The notes under the pieces are model-generated. The model made no database searches, was not told where the DNA came from, and worked only from the letters and a program-made list of their open reading frames with translations. The position numbers and the translations under genes are program-made. A DNA stretch of 64,000 nucleotides from Winkia neuii subsp. neuii DSM 8576 (GTDB lineage Bacteria > Actinomycetota > Actinomycetes > Actinomycetales > Actinomycetaceae), in assembly GCF_000420405.1 (NCBI RefSeq), contig NZ_ATUW01000002.1, forward strand, positions 186,001 through 250,000, written 5' to 3'. The number at the start of each line of letters is the position of its first letter. Position 1 is the first letter of the stretch. Positions 26,975 through 36,420 of the stretch are shown here, piece by piece.

Positions 26975-27319
26975 TTGGCCATCCAAATTAAGCGTGTCTA
27001 CGACGCGCCCTCTTCCGAGGACGGTTACCGCGTTTTGGTGGATCGGCTTTGGCCGCGCGGAATACGCAAAGACGCCTTGAAGATGGATTGGTGGGCTAAG
27101 CAGCTAACGCCTTCGACGGCTCTGAGAAAAGCTTGGCATTCCGGGCTCATTAGCGACACTGATTTTAGACAGAACTATCTTGGGGAACTGCAAGGGAATC
27201 CCGCCCTCAAAAAACTAGCGAAAATAGCGGGCGAAGAACCCGTTACCTTGCTGGTGGCGACGCGCGATGTAGCAAATTCACACGCCCGCGTGCTACTCGA
27301 AGCAATCAGGGCAGTTTAG
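26975..27319 (+). CDS. DUF488 family protein
   Basis: A 114-residue protein typical of DUF488, with the family motifs IKRVYDAPSSEDGYRVLVDRLWPRG (split here as IKRVYD and VLVDRLWPRG) and, near the C-terminus, VTLLVATRD. The start is the TTG at 26975, with AAGG and TAGG just upstream. The biochemical function of the family is not established. It is followed by an aminotransferase gene on the same strand after a small GC-rich hairpin. Confidence 0.88.
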   Translation: MAIQIKRVYDAPSSEDGYRVLVDRLWPRGIRKDALKMDWWAKQLTPSTALRKAWHSGLISDTDFRQNYLGELQGNPALKKLAKIAGEEPVTLLVATRDVANSHARVLLEAIRAV

Positions 27320-27350
27320 CCGGGCCCGCCCGGCTGGCTACGATGGGAGC

Positions 27351-28499
27351 ATGAAATTTTCTGCTCGCGCCACTTCGCCCTCTCCCAACCCCATTTCCTT
27401 GGCGCAGCAGCAGGCAACGGGCCCGCTAACCAATCTGAGCGATTCCAATCCGACCCGCCACGGCCTGGCCCCCTCGCTGCTTCCTAGCGTCTATCAGGCT
27501 GACCCCAGGGGCCCGCGCAAAGCCCGCGAGCAGCTGGCCGCATTTCTAACCCGGCGCGAGGGCCGGCCCCTCGACCCGAATCGCCTTTATCTACTCAGTT
27601 CCACGTCACAGGGCTATTCCTGGCTACTGAAGCTGTTTTGCGATCCCGGCGATTTCGTCCTCACCCCCCGGCCCGGCTACCCGATGGTCGATCAGCTTGC
27701 CCAACTTGAAAACGCCGAGGTCGACAACTACTACCTCACTTGGGATGGCACGTGGATGACCGACCTGGGCGGGCTCAAGCAGTATTTGCAACTCCACTCC
27801 CCGCGCGCCCTCGTAGCAATAAATCCCAACAATCCCACAGGCTCATACTTGCGGCCCGCCGAACTGGCCGAGCTGCAGCGTATATGCGCCACGCACCAGC
27901 TTCCCCTAATCGCTGACGAAGTATTTTTTGACTATCCACTTATCTCCCGCGAGCGCAGGCGCATAGCGGGATCCGAAAAGGTGCTTACTTTCGCCCTCGA
28001 CGGCCTTTCCAAAAACCTAGCTGCCCCGCACGCGAAAGTAGCCTGGCTGGAAGTAAGCGGGCCCGCTAGCCAGGTTAGCCGGGCACTAGAAAAACTAGAT
28101 TCAATTGCCGACGCCTACCTGCCCATGAGTGAAATTATCGCCGCTCAAATCCCAGGCCTGTTGGCACAGATTCCGGCCCAGCTCAAAAAAGTTAGGGCCA
28201 GGCTAGCAGAAAATCTTGCCATTTTGCGCCGCCTGGTGCACGCCTCGTCTACGGGAGTAGTGAGCCTGTACGAGCCCGAGGGCGGCTGGAGCGCCCTGCT
28301 TCGCTTCCCCGCCTGGATTGACGAGGACGAGCTGGTCACATCCCTAATAAGTAAATACCGCCTTTCGGCCCAGCCGGGGTACTTTTTCGACATGCCCACC
28401 CCAGGTTTTGTCAGTCTGTCGCTACTTCCCCGCCCCAGCCAGTTTGCCGAGGGGGCCGCAAAACTCATCGCGCGCTTGGACGAATTGAGCGCCCAGTAA
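27351..28499 (+). CDS. PLP-dependent aminotransferase, class I/II
   Basis: A 382-residue fold-type I aminotransferase. Seen motifs are the substrate-side LSDSNPTRHGL, cofactor loop STSQGYSW, the INPNNPTGSY strand with the Asn contacting PLP, IADEVFFDY with the Asp that pairs with the pyridine nitrogen, and the Schiff-base lysine in LDGLSKNLAAPHAK. The unusual QGY and GLSK context differs from classical aspartate aminotransferases, so the substrate cannot be named. GGGAGC lies directly before the ATG. Confidence 0.9.
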   Translation: MKFSARATSPSPNPISLAQQQATGPLTNLSDSNPTRHGLAPSLLPSVYQADPRGPRKAREQLAAFLTRREGRPLDPNRLYLLSSTSQGYSWLLKLFCDPGDFVLTPRPGYPMVDQLAQLENAEVDNYYLTWDGTWMTDLGGLKQYLQLHSPRALVAINPNNPTGSYLRPAELAELQRICATHQLPLIADEVFFDYPLISRERRRIAGSEKVLTFALDGLSKNLAAPHAKVAWLEVSGPASQVSRALEKLDSIADAYLPMSEIIAAQIPGLLAQIPAQLKKVRARLAENLAILRRLVHASSTGVVSLYEPEGGWSALLRFPAWIDEDELVTSLISKYRLSAQPGYFFDMPTPGFVSLSLLPRPSQFAEGAAKLIARLDELSAQ

Positions 28500-28602
28500 C
28501 TGCGGTTTTTGCCACTTTTGCACAAAAAATGCGGGCGAATATGCCTCTTTTTTGCCATGGCTAGTAAATTGTCCGTAAGGACGCCGAAGTCGGGAGATAC
28601 AT

Positions 28603-29133
28603 ATGAGTAACGATCTTGTTCACCTAATTTTTATGGGTGTTGCTGGTTCTGGAAAGACTACTGCTGCTGATGCGTTGGCGAAAAGGCTTGGCTGGCCCGA
28701 GGCGGAAGCTGACGATTTTCACCCGCAGGCAAATATAGACAAGATGAGTGCAGGCCATCCGCTCACCGACGAGGACCGTTGGCCTTGGCTTCAAAAGATG
28801 CGTAATTGGATGACCGAACATGCCCTAGCTGGTTCTTCCACGATTGTTACCTGTTCGGCCCTGAAGCGCAGCTACAGGGACCTGCTGCGCCAGGGGCCCG
28901 GCAGAGTATTTTTTGTGCATCTGCACGCTCCGGCGGATGTCCTTTCTAAGAGGATGGCCACCCGCGAGCACTTCATGAAGCCGGGCATGCTCGCCTCCCA
29001 GTTCGAAACGTTGCAGGAATTAGGCGAGGACGAGGACGGCCTCGCTATTTCCGTGTTGGGTTCCAAAGAAGAAACCCTGCAGTCAGTAATAGCGGCTTTG
29101 CGCGAGCGCAGCTTGCTAGAAACCACGTTCTAG
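28603..29133 (+). CDS. gntK: Gluconokinase
   Basis: GntK phosphorylates gluconate to 6-phosphogluconate, feeding the pentose phosphate pathway. The 176-residue protein has the P-loop MGVAGSGKTT at about 10-19, the family segment EADDFHPQANIDKMSAGHPLTD (split: EADDFHP, NIDKMSAG, PLTDEDRWPW), CSALKRSYRDLLR and FMKPGMLASQFETL. GGGAGA precedes the ATG. The gluconate permease gene follows after 11 bases, so uptake and phosphorylation are co-expressed. Confidence 0.95.
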   Translation: MSNDLVHLIFMGVAGSGKTTAADALAKRLGWPEAEADDFHPQANIDKMSAGHPLTDEDRWPWLQKMRNWMTEHALAGSSTIVTCSALKRSYRDLLRQGPGRVFFVHLHAPADVLSKRMATREHFMKPGMLASQFETLQELGEDEDGLAISVLGSKEETLQSVIAALRERSLLETTF

Positions 29134-29144
29134 AAAGTTATCTA

Positions 29145-30542
29145 ATGAACTGTTTATTTTTCGCGGCCTCTTCCGGCCTTGCACACACGAATTCAGTGCC
29201 GCAGCTAGTCATTGCAGCGCTGGCAGGAATAGTCACGATTGTGCTGCTTATTGTGTGGCGCAAGATGCACCCGTTTTTAGCCCTAACTTTAGGGAGCGCG
29301 GTGCTGGCCCTCGTTGCTGCGATTCCACTTCCGGATACTTTTGCCGCATTCACTAAGGGGTTGGGTTCTACCGTTGGGGGCGTGGGCGTACTTATCGCCT
29401 TCGGCGCCATAATCGGCAAGTTGTTGATCGATTCGGGTGGAGCCGACCAGATTGTCGACACGGTGCTCTCGAGCACTTCAACAAAGGTGTTGCCGTGGGC
29501 TATGGCGCTGGTTGCGTTTGTAGTCGGCATTCCCCTATTTTTCGAGGTTGGGATCGTACTACTAATTCCGGTGGTGATGCTTGTCGCGCGGCGGGCAAAG
29601 ATGCCCGTGATTGCCGTTGGGATCCCCGCCTTGGCCGGTCTTTCAGCCCTGCACGGGCTGGTTCCGCCGCACCCGGGCCCGCTTATTGCCATCGATGCTT
29701 TAAAGGCAAACATTGGATTGACCTTGGGGCTGGGCCTTTTGGTGGCGGTCCCCACGGTTGTCGTTTCTGGCCCGTTGGCGGCACGGCTCATGGTGCGTTG
29801 GGTACCCCGCCGGGCTAATTCACTTTTAGGGGGCGAGGATGCTCCTGCCACCGAGGGCGGAAGCCGGCCTTCGTTTGGGGTGGCAATCTCGGTAGTCTTG
29901 CTCCCAGTCGTGCTTATGCTGGCGCGCACAGTTGTCGAGATGGCTATGCGAGGGGCGGAAGCCTCGTTTGTTTACAAGGCTTTCGAGTTCGTTGGCGAAC
30001 CGCTGGTCGCCCTCTTGCTCACCGTCTTGTATTCGATGCTGGTACTGGGGAGGGCAAGCGGGCGCTCCGTCGCGGAAGTAAACAAGCTCGTAGGGTCTTC
30101 GCTTGCTCCGATCGCGTCCATTTTGCTCATCGTGGGGGCCGGAGGCGGCTTCAAAGAAACGTTGGTCGAATCCGGCATTGCCCAGGTTATAGCCCAGTGG
30201 ATTGAGCAGCTCGGGATGCCGATTTTGCTTGCCGGGTGGATCGTAGCCGTGGCGGTGCGTCTGGCAACTGGATCGGCCACGGTTGCCACTATTACAGCCA
30301 GCGGCATCATGGCCCCCATGGCCACCACACTGCCGCCGGCGGGAACAGCGCTGTTGGTGCTGGCAATTGGGGCGGGTTCAGTTTTCCTTTCCCACGTGAA
30401 CGATGCGGGGTTCTGGCTCGTCAAAGAATACTTCGGCATGAGTGTTGGGGAGACCTTTAAAACCTGGTCACTGATGGAAACGATTCTTTCGGTGACGGGG
30501 CTCCTATGCATCCTCGCTCTGGCGATACCGCTGGGAGTGTAG
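29145..30542 (+). CDS. gntP: Gluconate:H+ symporter, GntP family
   Basis: A 465-residue permease with about 12-14 membrane segments. GntP signatures include GFGxxxGKLL-like IAFGAIIGKLLIDSGGA, GIPLFFEVGIVLL, GLVPPHPGPLIAI, and the C-terminal ATGSATVATITASGI. It would import gluconate for the kinase encoded just upstream. A GAAAG sequence lies eleven bases before the ATG; an in-frame later start is possible but unneeded. A hairpin with a T-run at 30593-30632 ends the two-gene operon. Confidence 0.95.
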   Translation: MNCLFFAASSGLAHTNSVPQLVIAALAGIVTIVLLIVWRKMHPFLALTLGSAVLALVAAIPLPDTFAAFTKGLGSTVGGVGVLIAFGAIIGKLLIDSGGADQIVDTVLSSTSTKVLPWAMALVAFVVGIPLFFEVGIVLLIPVVMLVARRAKMPVIAVGIPALAGLSALHGLVPPHPGPLIAIDALKANIGLTLGLGLLVAVPTVVVSGPLAARLMVRWVPRRANSLLGGEDAPATEGGSRPSFGVAISVVLLPVVLMLARTVVEMAMRGAEASFVYKAFEFVGEPLVALLLTVLYSMLVLGRASGRSVAEVNKLVGSSLAPIASILLIVGAGGGFKETLVESGIAQVIAQWIEQLGMPILLAGWIVAVAVRLATGSATVATITASGIMAPMATTLPPAGTALLVLAIGAGSVFLSHVNDAGFWLVKEYFGMSVGETFKTWSLMETILSVTGLLCILALAIPLGV

Positions 30543-30592
30543 CCCCCTTGCCCCATACGGCAATAAATTGCAATAGCTAGATCTAATCAGAG

Positions 30593-30632
30593 AAATACAC
30601 GCAGGATTCTTAAATGAATTTTGCGTGTATTT
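30593..30632 (+). terminator. Terminator of gntK-gntP
   Basis: AAATACACGCA (30593-30603) pairs with TGCGTGTATTT (30622-30632), continuing into TTC TTT on the plus strand. The remaining bases of 30543-30815 are AT-rich and presumably contain the promoter of the next gene. Confidence 0.75.
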
Positions 30633-30815
30633 TTCTTTACCGCTATAACCCCTGGTCACACGCGTTTTGGAGGAATTTTATGAAGGCGGAATTTGTTTCC
30701 TATGACTTTTCCATGAAAAAGCTATTTCCGCCCTAAATGGCTTTACCAACCAAAAATTACTCTTGTAGTCTTTCGATCTTGTAGAAACAAATCTAAACCC
30801 GGAAGGCTCACTAAA

Positions 30816-33581
30816 ATGAACCCCTCTAAAATCGTTGTACCTGCCCTCGCTGTGGGGGCTTCTCTGTCGCTTTTGAGCCCCGCCGCCCTGGCTGCACCAT
30901 CACCCCAGCAGAATTCCCCGAAGACGGAAGCGGCAACTAGCAGCGAGCAAAAAACTAACGACCTCAAGCAGCAGGTTGCGCAAGCTGAGGCAGAACTTTC
31001 TTCCCTTCACAAGGCAGTGGAGGACACTGAGGGCAAGTTGAAGAACGCGCAGGCAGAATTGGACGCGCGCACTAAAGCAGTTGCCCTAGCGAAGCAGGCG
31101 GTAAAAAAGGCCGCGGACAATAGCGCAGAAATAGAACAGACCAAGGCTTATCTCACCCAGGCGATGCAAGAGGCTCACCAGGCCAACTTGCGCGTGCAGG
31201 CTCTAGCGGAGGCCGGCAAAACTTACAAGGATGCGGTAGCTGACACTCAGAGGAAGCTCACAGCCGCAGCTACCAACCTAGCGAAAGCTGTCGCCGACAA
31301 GGATTCAGCAGACAAGGCTGAGGCTGCAGCCCGCGCTGCCAAAGATGAGGTCGAGGGCAAACTAAAGGGCAAAGACGCCGGTCAGCTAGCAGCCGAAAAG
31401 ACTTCTGCAAAGGCGGAGGCCGAGAAGAAGCAGGAGGCCGTCGCCGAGGCTCAGACCGCTAAAGAGCGGGCCTTAGAAGAAGCCAAACGTGCTGAAGATG
31501 AGCTCACTGCCGCAAAAGCGGAGGCAGCTACTAAGGGAGCAGCGCTAGCTGAAAAGAACAACGAGTTAGCGCAGGCAAAGACCCGCCAGCAGGCAGCAGA
31601 AAAAGAAAAATCGGCAGCCACCAGCGAAAAGGCAGAAAAGGAAGAAGCTCTAAGGCGAGCCCAGGCGGATCGGCAGTCCGCAGATGCTAACACGCAAAAG
31701 CTCACGGACTCCCTCTCTGAAGCTACCGCCCGGCAGATAGAGGCGCAGAAAGCCGTCAACGCTTCCCGCGAAGCAAAAAAGCAGGCTGTCGCCAATGCGC
31801 AGAAGGCTCTAGAAAAAAAGCAGCAAGATTTCAATTCAGCCCACGACAAAGTCTCGAAAGCCATAGATGCGTTAGACGCAGCAGACAAGGATCTAAAGGC
31901 TGCTGAATCTGCTTACGACGCAGCTGCCGAGGCTAAGAAGCAGGCTGACGAAACTATTGCCCAGCACGAGAGGCTGGTTGCTCAGCAAAGCACCGCCAAG
32001 CAAACCTCAGACACCGAACTGATCAATGCGGCGCGCCTCGAACAAGAAAAGAACGCGCTGACAGCCGCGCGGGATGCCGCCCAGGCAGCACTCGCGAAGA
32101 CTGACAAGACAAACCAGAAGGAATACGCCGCCGCCCAGCAAAAACTGCAAGAAGCAAACACGCAGCTAGCTGCCACTGAAGCCAAGCTCGAGACAGCCGT
32201 ATCGATTCACCAGCAGGCCTCGCAGGCGGCCCAGCAAATGCAGGGCCAAATCAACGCCCTCCAGCCCGCCTACACCAAGGCTAAAGCCAACCAGGCGCAG
32301 CTAGGGCAGGCAATTACCACTACTGAGCAGGCTCGCAGGCAGGCTTCAGAAAAACACGCTGAGGCAAAGCAAACCCGCGACCAGCTGCTGCCTCAATTCA
32401 CCTCGGCCTCTGCTGAACTAGAGCAGGCAAAAGCCGCCCTGGAAAAGGCTAAGGCCCCCACGGAAGCAGAAAAACACCACGACGCGGCAAAGCAAGAAGC
32501 CGTACGGATCAAGTCCGAACTGGACGCGCAAGAGGCCATAGTCGAAACGAAGGACAAGGACATAGAACGCCTTCAGCGCGAGCTGAAAGAAAATAAGATC
32601 CGCATTCAGGAGGCCACGGTAGACCTGCAGAAGAAAGAAAAGGATCTAGAAGAGGCCCGCACAGCCCAGGCAGAAGCCACGGCTGCAAATGCAAAGGCAG
32701 TACAGCAACTAGACACTCTGAAGGCTACCAAGGCGCAAAAGGACGAAACGGCAGCCTTCGCCTCCACCGGTTTAGCCAAGGCCCAGGCAGATCTGCAAGC
32801 TGCCAACCAAAAACTAGCTGAGATTAGCAAGGCGCTGCAGAACTACGAGGCAACAAAGGCCGAGGCCGCTCGCGCACTGAAGGATTTCCAAAAAGCCGCA
32901 GAAGAAAAAGGCCGGGCCCAAGCTGCTCTAGCCCAAAGCCAAGCGGTTCACGAAGCAGCCTCACAGGCCGCAGACAAAGCCGCCGAAACACTGCGCACAC
33001 ACATCCACCAGGTGAAGGCTGCCCAGCAGGAGCTACAGGATAGACTCCAGGTGGTACAGGCCACAAAGGACAAGCTGGCAAAGCAGCAAGCAGCTAGCCC
33101 ACAGGGCCTGCAGGAAAAGCTGAAAGAGGCTGAACGCGCCCTAAAGCAGCTAAAGGACGATATAGCCTCCCTAAGCGCAACGAAAGCTAACCTGCCGGCA
33201 CAAATCGAAAGAGCACAGGCGAAACTGGCGTACTTGAAGTTGCGTTTGCAGCTAGTAGCTCCGGCCACTCCCGAAGTTATACCTCCTAAGGGAAGCGAAG
33301 AGAGTCGGCCTGCCCCCGCAAAATCCGCCCCCGCGGGCAAACCGAGTGCTACTGTGCCGGCCCAGCCTGCTAAGGCCGGCAAGGTCCCCTCGGCCCCCTC
33401 GCCCAAGCACGTAAAAGCGGCCACTTCTAAGCCTGCGAAGGCTAGCCGCACATCCGGGAAACAGGCAAACGAATCGCCAACGCTAGCACACACTGGTTCA
33501 GCTTCAACTGCCCTAGCGGTAGGTGCCCTGCTAGCGCTAAGCGCGGGCACGGCACTACACCGTTCCCGCAAGGAATCCTAG
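30816..33581 (+). CDS. Long coiled-coil surface protein with LAHTG sorting signal
   Basis: A 921-residue exported protein. A signal peptide ends at about residue 27 (LSPAALA-APS). Residues about 45-815 are an almost unbroken Ala/Lys/Glu/Gln-rich coiled coil with no prolines for long stretches. Residues about 820-885 are a Pro/Ala/Lys wall-spanning segment. The C-terminus carries LAHTG (890-894), a hydrophobic helix and the positive tail HRSRKES, a class E sortase-type (LAxTG) signal. GGAAGG precedes the ATG by nine bases. It is probably a fibrillar or adhesin-like wall protein; no ligand-binding domain is visible. It is transcribed alone, between two strong terminators. Confidence 0.88.
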   Translation: MNPSKIVVPALAVGASLSLLSPAALAAPSPQQNSPKTEAATSSEQKTNDLKQQVAQAEAELSSLHKAVEDTEGKLKNAQAELDARTKAVALAKQAVKKAADNSAEIEQTKAYLTQAMQEAHQANLRVQALAEAGKTYKDAVADTQRKLTAAATNLAKAVADKDSADKAEAAARAAKDEVEGKLKGKDAGQLAAEKTSAKAEAEKKQEAVAEAQTAKERALEEAKRAEDELTAAKAEAATKGAALAEKNNELAQAKTRQQAAEKEKSAATSEKAEKEEALRRAQADRQSADANTQKLTDSLSEATARQIEAQKAVNASREAKKQAVANAQKALEKKQQDFNSAHDKVSKAIDALDAADKDLKAAESAYDAAAEAKKQADETIAQHERLVAQQSTAKQTSDTELINAARLEQEKNALTAARDAAQAALAKTDKTNQKEYAAAQQKLQEANTQLAATEAKLETAVSIHQQASQAAQQMQGQINALQPAYTKAKANQAQLGQAITTTEQARRQASEKHAEAKQTRDQLLPQFTSASAELEQAKAALEKAKAPTEAEKHHDAAKQEAVRIKSELDAQEAIVETKDKDIERLQRELKENKIRIQEATVDLQKKEKDLEEARTAQAEATAANAKAVQQLDTLKATKAQKDETAAFASTGLAKAQADLQAANQKLAEISKALQNYEATKAEAARALKDFQKAAEEKGRAQAALAQSQAVHEAASQAADKAAETLRTHIHQVKAAQQELQDRLQVVQATKDKLAKQQAASPQGLQEKLKEAERALKQLKDDIASLSATKANLPAQIERAQAKLAYLKLRLQLVAPATPEVIPPKGSEESRPAPAKSAPAGKPSATVPAQPAKAGKVPSAPSPKHVKAATSKPAKASRTSGKQANESPTLAHTGSASTALAVGALLALSAGTALHRSRKES

Positions 33582-33601
33582 TCCCTGCAAACAGCCCTTA
33601 A

Positions 33602-33640
33602 CTGGGTGTGGGATCGGCCAAAAGCCGATCCCACACCCAG
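33602..33640. terminator. Strong bidirectional terminator
   Basis: A perfect 17-bp stem (33602-33618 with 33624-33640, loop CAAAA) is followed by ATTATTTTT on the plus strand. It separates the convergent coiled-coil and antiporter genes. Confidence 0.92.
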
Positions 33641-33653
33641 ATTATTTTTGTCT

Positions 33654-35075
33654 CTACAGTTTGCCCTCACGCAGCAGCTGGTGGTTCTCGCTCTTGCGGG
33701 CGTGGGCAATGATCCACCCGGCCTCGCCAAGCACCACCAAAACTACGACAAAACCAATGACGCTGGTCACTGCGCCCTCGGCAATAGAGATCAGCACCAT
33801 GGCGGCAAGCACCGGCACCAAGTAGCGCAAAGTCCAACCGATATAGCCCCCGAAAGAAGGCATCTTCACGCCGTTCGCCTCGGCAACAGACTTGACCATG
33901 AAGTTGGGGCCATTGCCAATGTAAGTCATGGCGCCGCAAGTTACTGCACCCAAGCTGATAGCCACCAGGTAAGCCTCGGGCACGCCCGCCACCTTGGCTC
34001 CCCCATCCAATTGGGCTGCCATCTCGAAGAAAGTCACGTAGGTGGGGGCATTGTCTAGGAAGCTCGACAACCCGCCCGTAAAGACATAGAACGTCACCTC
34101 GTTGAGCGGCAGCTTCGGAGCGATCTGGGCCAAATATTTCAGTGCCGGCATCATAGTCAAGAAGATGCCGATGAACAGCACTGCGACCTCGACAATCGGA
34201 GCCCAGGTGAACTCGTTGAGTTTGTAGCGGATCTCTTTAGAACCGAAAACGAACGAACCAATGACCGCTATGGCAAACACGATCTCGCGTAGAGGCAGGT
34301 ATTCGTGCCAGGCGGCGGTGCCGTGCTCGATGGCCTCCAGGTTCATAGACGGCACAACTGCCACGGCCACGATGATCAGGGCGAAGAAAATGAAGTTTAT
34401 TGCCCCGCGCACCCTTATGGGGGTGATGTTTGTGTCGTCCATCTTCAGATCCTCGACAGACTCCAGAGCATAGGCCTTGGTGTCTAACGCGAAGTAAGTG
34501 ATAAGTAGCAGCGCGTTAATGCAGAACCATTCGGGGATCAGGTGGAATGTCCAAGTAAACGGCACCCCTCGCAAGAATCCCAAAAATAGCGGCGGATCCC
34601 CAAGCGGGGTTAGCAAACCGCCGTTGTTGGCCACAATCAAAATTGTGAAAATTACAGTCTGCGCCTTGTGCTTTCGCTCCGAATTGATGTTCAGCAGCGG
34701 CCGGATCAGCAACATTGCTGCCCCGGTGGTACCAATGAAGGAGGCGATAACGCCCCCAATGGCCAAAAAGAGCGAATTGTTCTTGGGCGTCGCCCTAATG
34801 TCGCCCTCCAAATAAATACTGCCCGACACCACGAAGAGGGCGAACAGTAGCGCAATGAATTGGAAATATTCAAAGGCGGTGTCGGCAACCTGCATGAGCC
34901 CAAAATTGACGGCCATGTATATAGCAACCGGAACGCCCAAGACTAAGGCTATGGTCAGCTGGAAACGCCAGTCCTCCCATAACTTTGCTGTTGCTGGAAT
35001 AAGGGGAATTATGGCAATGGATAGCAGCATCACCACAAAGGGGATCAACATCCATGCGGGTACAGTATTACTCAT
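33654..35075 (-). CDS. NhaD/ArsB-superfamily sodium:proton antiporter-like permease
   Basis: A 473-residue polytopic protein of the ion-transporter superfamily. The ATG at 35075 (MSNTVPAW) has GGGAGC upstream; the longer frame does not. Two inverted-repeat halves are visible: NNGGLLTPLGDPPLFLGFLRG in the first and SSFLDNAPTYVTFFEMA with IGNGPNFMVKS in the second, the re-entrant loops typical of NhaD and the CitMHS_2 group. It probably exchanges Na+ for H+; arsenite or carboxylate transport by relatives means the substrate is not certain. Confidence 0.88.
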   Translation of the reverse strand: MSNTVPAWMLIPFVVMLLSIAIIPLIPATAKLWEDWRFQLTIALVLGVPVAIYMAVNFGLMQVADTAFEYFQFIALLFALFVVSGSIYLEGDIRATPKNNSLFLAIGGVIASFIGTTGAAMLLIRPLLNINSERKHKAQTVIFTILIVANNGGLLTPLGDPPLFLGFLRGVPFTWTFHLIPEWFCINALLLITYFALDTKAYALESVEDLKMDDTNITPIRVRGAINFIFFALIIVAVAVVPSMNLEAIEHGTAAWHEYLPLREIVFAIAVIGSFVFGSKEIRYKLNEFTWAPIVEVAVLFIGIFLTMMPALKYLAQIAPKLPLNEVTFYVFTGGLSSFLDNAPTYVTFFEMAAQLDGGAKVAGVPEAYLVAISLGAVTCGAMTYIGNGPNFMVKSVAEANGVKMPSFGGYIGWTLRYLVPVLAAMVLISIAEGAVTSVIGFVVVLVVLGEAGWIIAHARKSENHQLLREGKL

Positions 35076-35292
35076 CGCTCCCACTCTAAACCCTATATTT
35101 AGCAAGGGCGAATAATTTCCCACTCTTCCTAAAAACTACCCACCCAAAAACCGGCTAGGCTCCCCCTTCCGTAGGACCGAAGCCACCCGCTACATGCCGC
35201 AGCGTACTCACCTAGTTCGGGCATGGCTGCTCCCCATGCACGAGCACACTTTCCGTACGGTAGGGTTAACCTGGTCCAGCGAAGGGAAGAGC

Positions 35293-36420
35293 ATGTCCAA
35301 AAAGAAACGCATCGGCATCCTAACTGCGGGCGGGGACAGCCCTGGTCTAAATGCCGCAATTCGCGGCTTTGGCAAAGCCGCCATCGGCCACCACAACATG
35401 GAGCTTGTGGGATTTCGCGAAGGCATCCGCGGCATGGCCCTAAATCAGACTATGCCCATAACCTCCGCTTCCCTTTCCGGCATCCTTACCGTTGGCGGCA
35501 CCATTCTTGGCACCTCCAGGGACAAGCCCCACAAGATGGACGTAGGCAACGGCAAAGAAGACATGATCCCCACAATTTTGAAAAATTGTGAAGCCGCCAG
35601 CCTCGACGGGGTTGTGATGATTGGCGGGGGCGGCACCGCTAAAAACGCCCACCGACTAGCGAAGGCGGGTTTGAACGTTATTCACCTGCCCAAAACCATC
35701 GACAACGACATTGCGCACACGGACACCAGCTTCGGCTTTTCTACCGCGCTTGGTATCGCCACCGATGCGATCGACCGGCTACACTCAACGGCCCACAGCC
35801 ACCACCGGATCATCGTAGTGGAAATTATGGGGCACAAAGCCGGTTGGCTGGCGCTCGGCTCCGGTATTGCGGGCGGGGCCGATATTATTCTGCTTCCCGA
35901 AATCCCCTACTCCATTGACTCGGTAGCCGCCTCAATTTCTAAGCGCGCAAAGAACGGGCACCCCTTCTCTGTAGTCGCAATCGCCGAGGGCGCCCGCGAA
36001 CTCTCAGACGCCGCCGACTACGCCGCAGCCCAAGCCCTTATCGACGGCGCTTCCAACGCCAACGCCAAGGCTGCGGCCAAGAAACACCGCTCTATGCTCG
36101 AGGCAGCCCACCGCGGCAACGCCCTCAAACTAGCCGAGCAGCTCGAAGCTGCCACCGGGCTGGAGGCCCGCGTTACCGTACTTGGCTACGTACAGCGGGG
36201 AGGCACTCCCAACGCAGAAGATCGCCTGCTCGGGACTCTGTTAGGCGGGGCAGGTGCGGATCTAGTTGCCGCCGGCAAGTATGGGATAACCGTTGCAGCC
36301 AAGGGCCAATCGGCCCAAGCCGTGCCCCTGAAAGACGTGGCCGGCAATCTAAAAACCGTACCCAAGGATCACCCCTGGGTCTCGGCAGCCCGGCACGTAG
36401 GCACCTGCCTGGGGGATTAA
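35293..36420 (+). CDS. pfkA: 6-phosphofructokinase
   Basis: A 375-residue phosphofructokinase, the committing step of glycolysis. The ATG at 35293 ([10 protein letters not shown]) has GAAGGGAAG upstream; the longer frame lacks support. Motifs: [13 protein letters not shown] (13-25), [10 protein letters not shown] near 110-119, PKTIDNDI (133-140) and [12 protein letters not shown]. The phosphoryl-donor positions are Gly (GGGGT, where PPi enzymes have Asp) and Lys (PKTIDND), the mixed combination found in some group III PFKs; ATP is the more likely donor but biochemical proof is needed. An alpha/beta hydrolase gene starts at the base after the stop codon. Confidence 0.94.
   Translation: MSKKKRIGILTAGGDSPGLNAAIRGFGKAAIGHHNMELVGFREGIRGMALNQTMPITSASLSGILTVGGTILGTSRDKPHKMDVGNGKEDMIPTILKNCEAASLDGVVMIGGGGTAKNAHRLAKAGLNVIHLPKTIDNDIAHTDTSFGFSTALGIATDAIDRLHSTAHSHHRIIVVEIMGHKAGWLALGSGIAGGADIILLPEIPYSIDSVAASISKRAKNGHPFSVVAIAEGARELSDAADYAAAQALIDGASNANAKAAAKKHRSMLEAAHRGNALKLAEQLEAATGLEARVTVLGYVQRGGTPNAEDRLLGTLLGGAGADLVAAGKYGITVAAKGQSAQAVPLKDVAGNLKTVPKDHPWVSAARHVGTCLGD

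Noticed and set aside
31451-31888. Minus-strand Ala/Ser/Cys-rich frames inside the coiled-coil gene
   Set aside because: Long shadow frames are expected opposite a repetitive Lys/Glu/Ala coding region; none has a start signal or family match.
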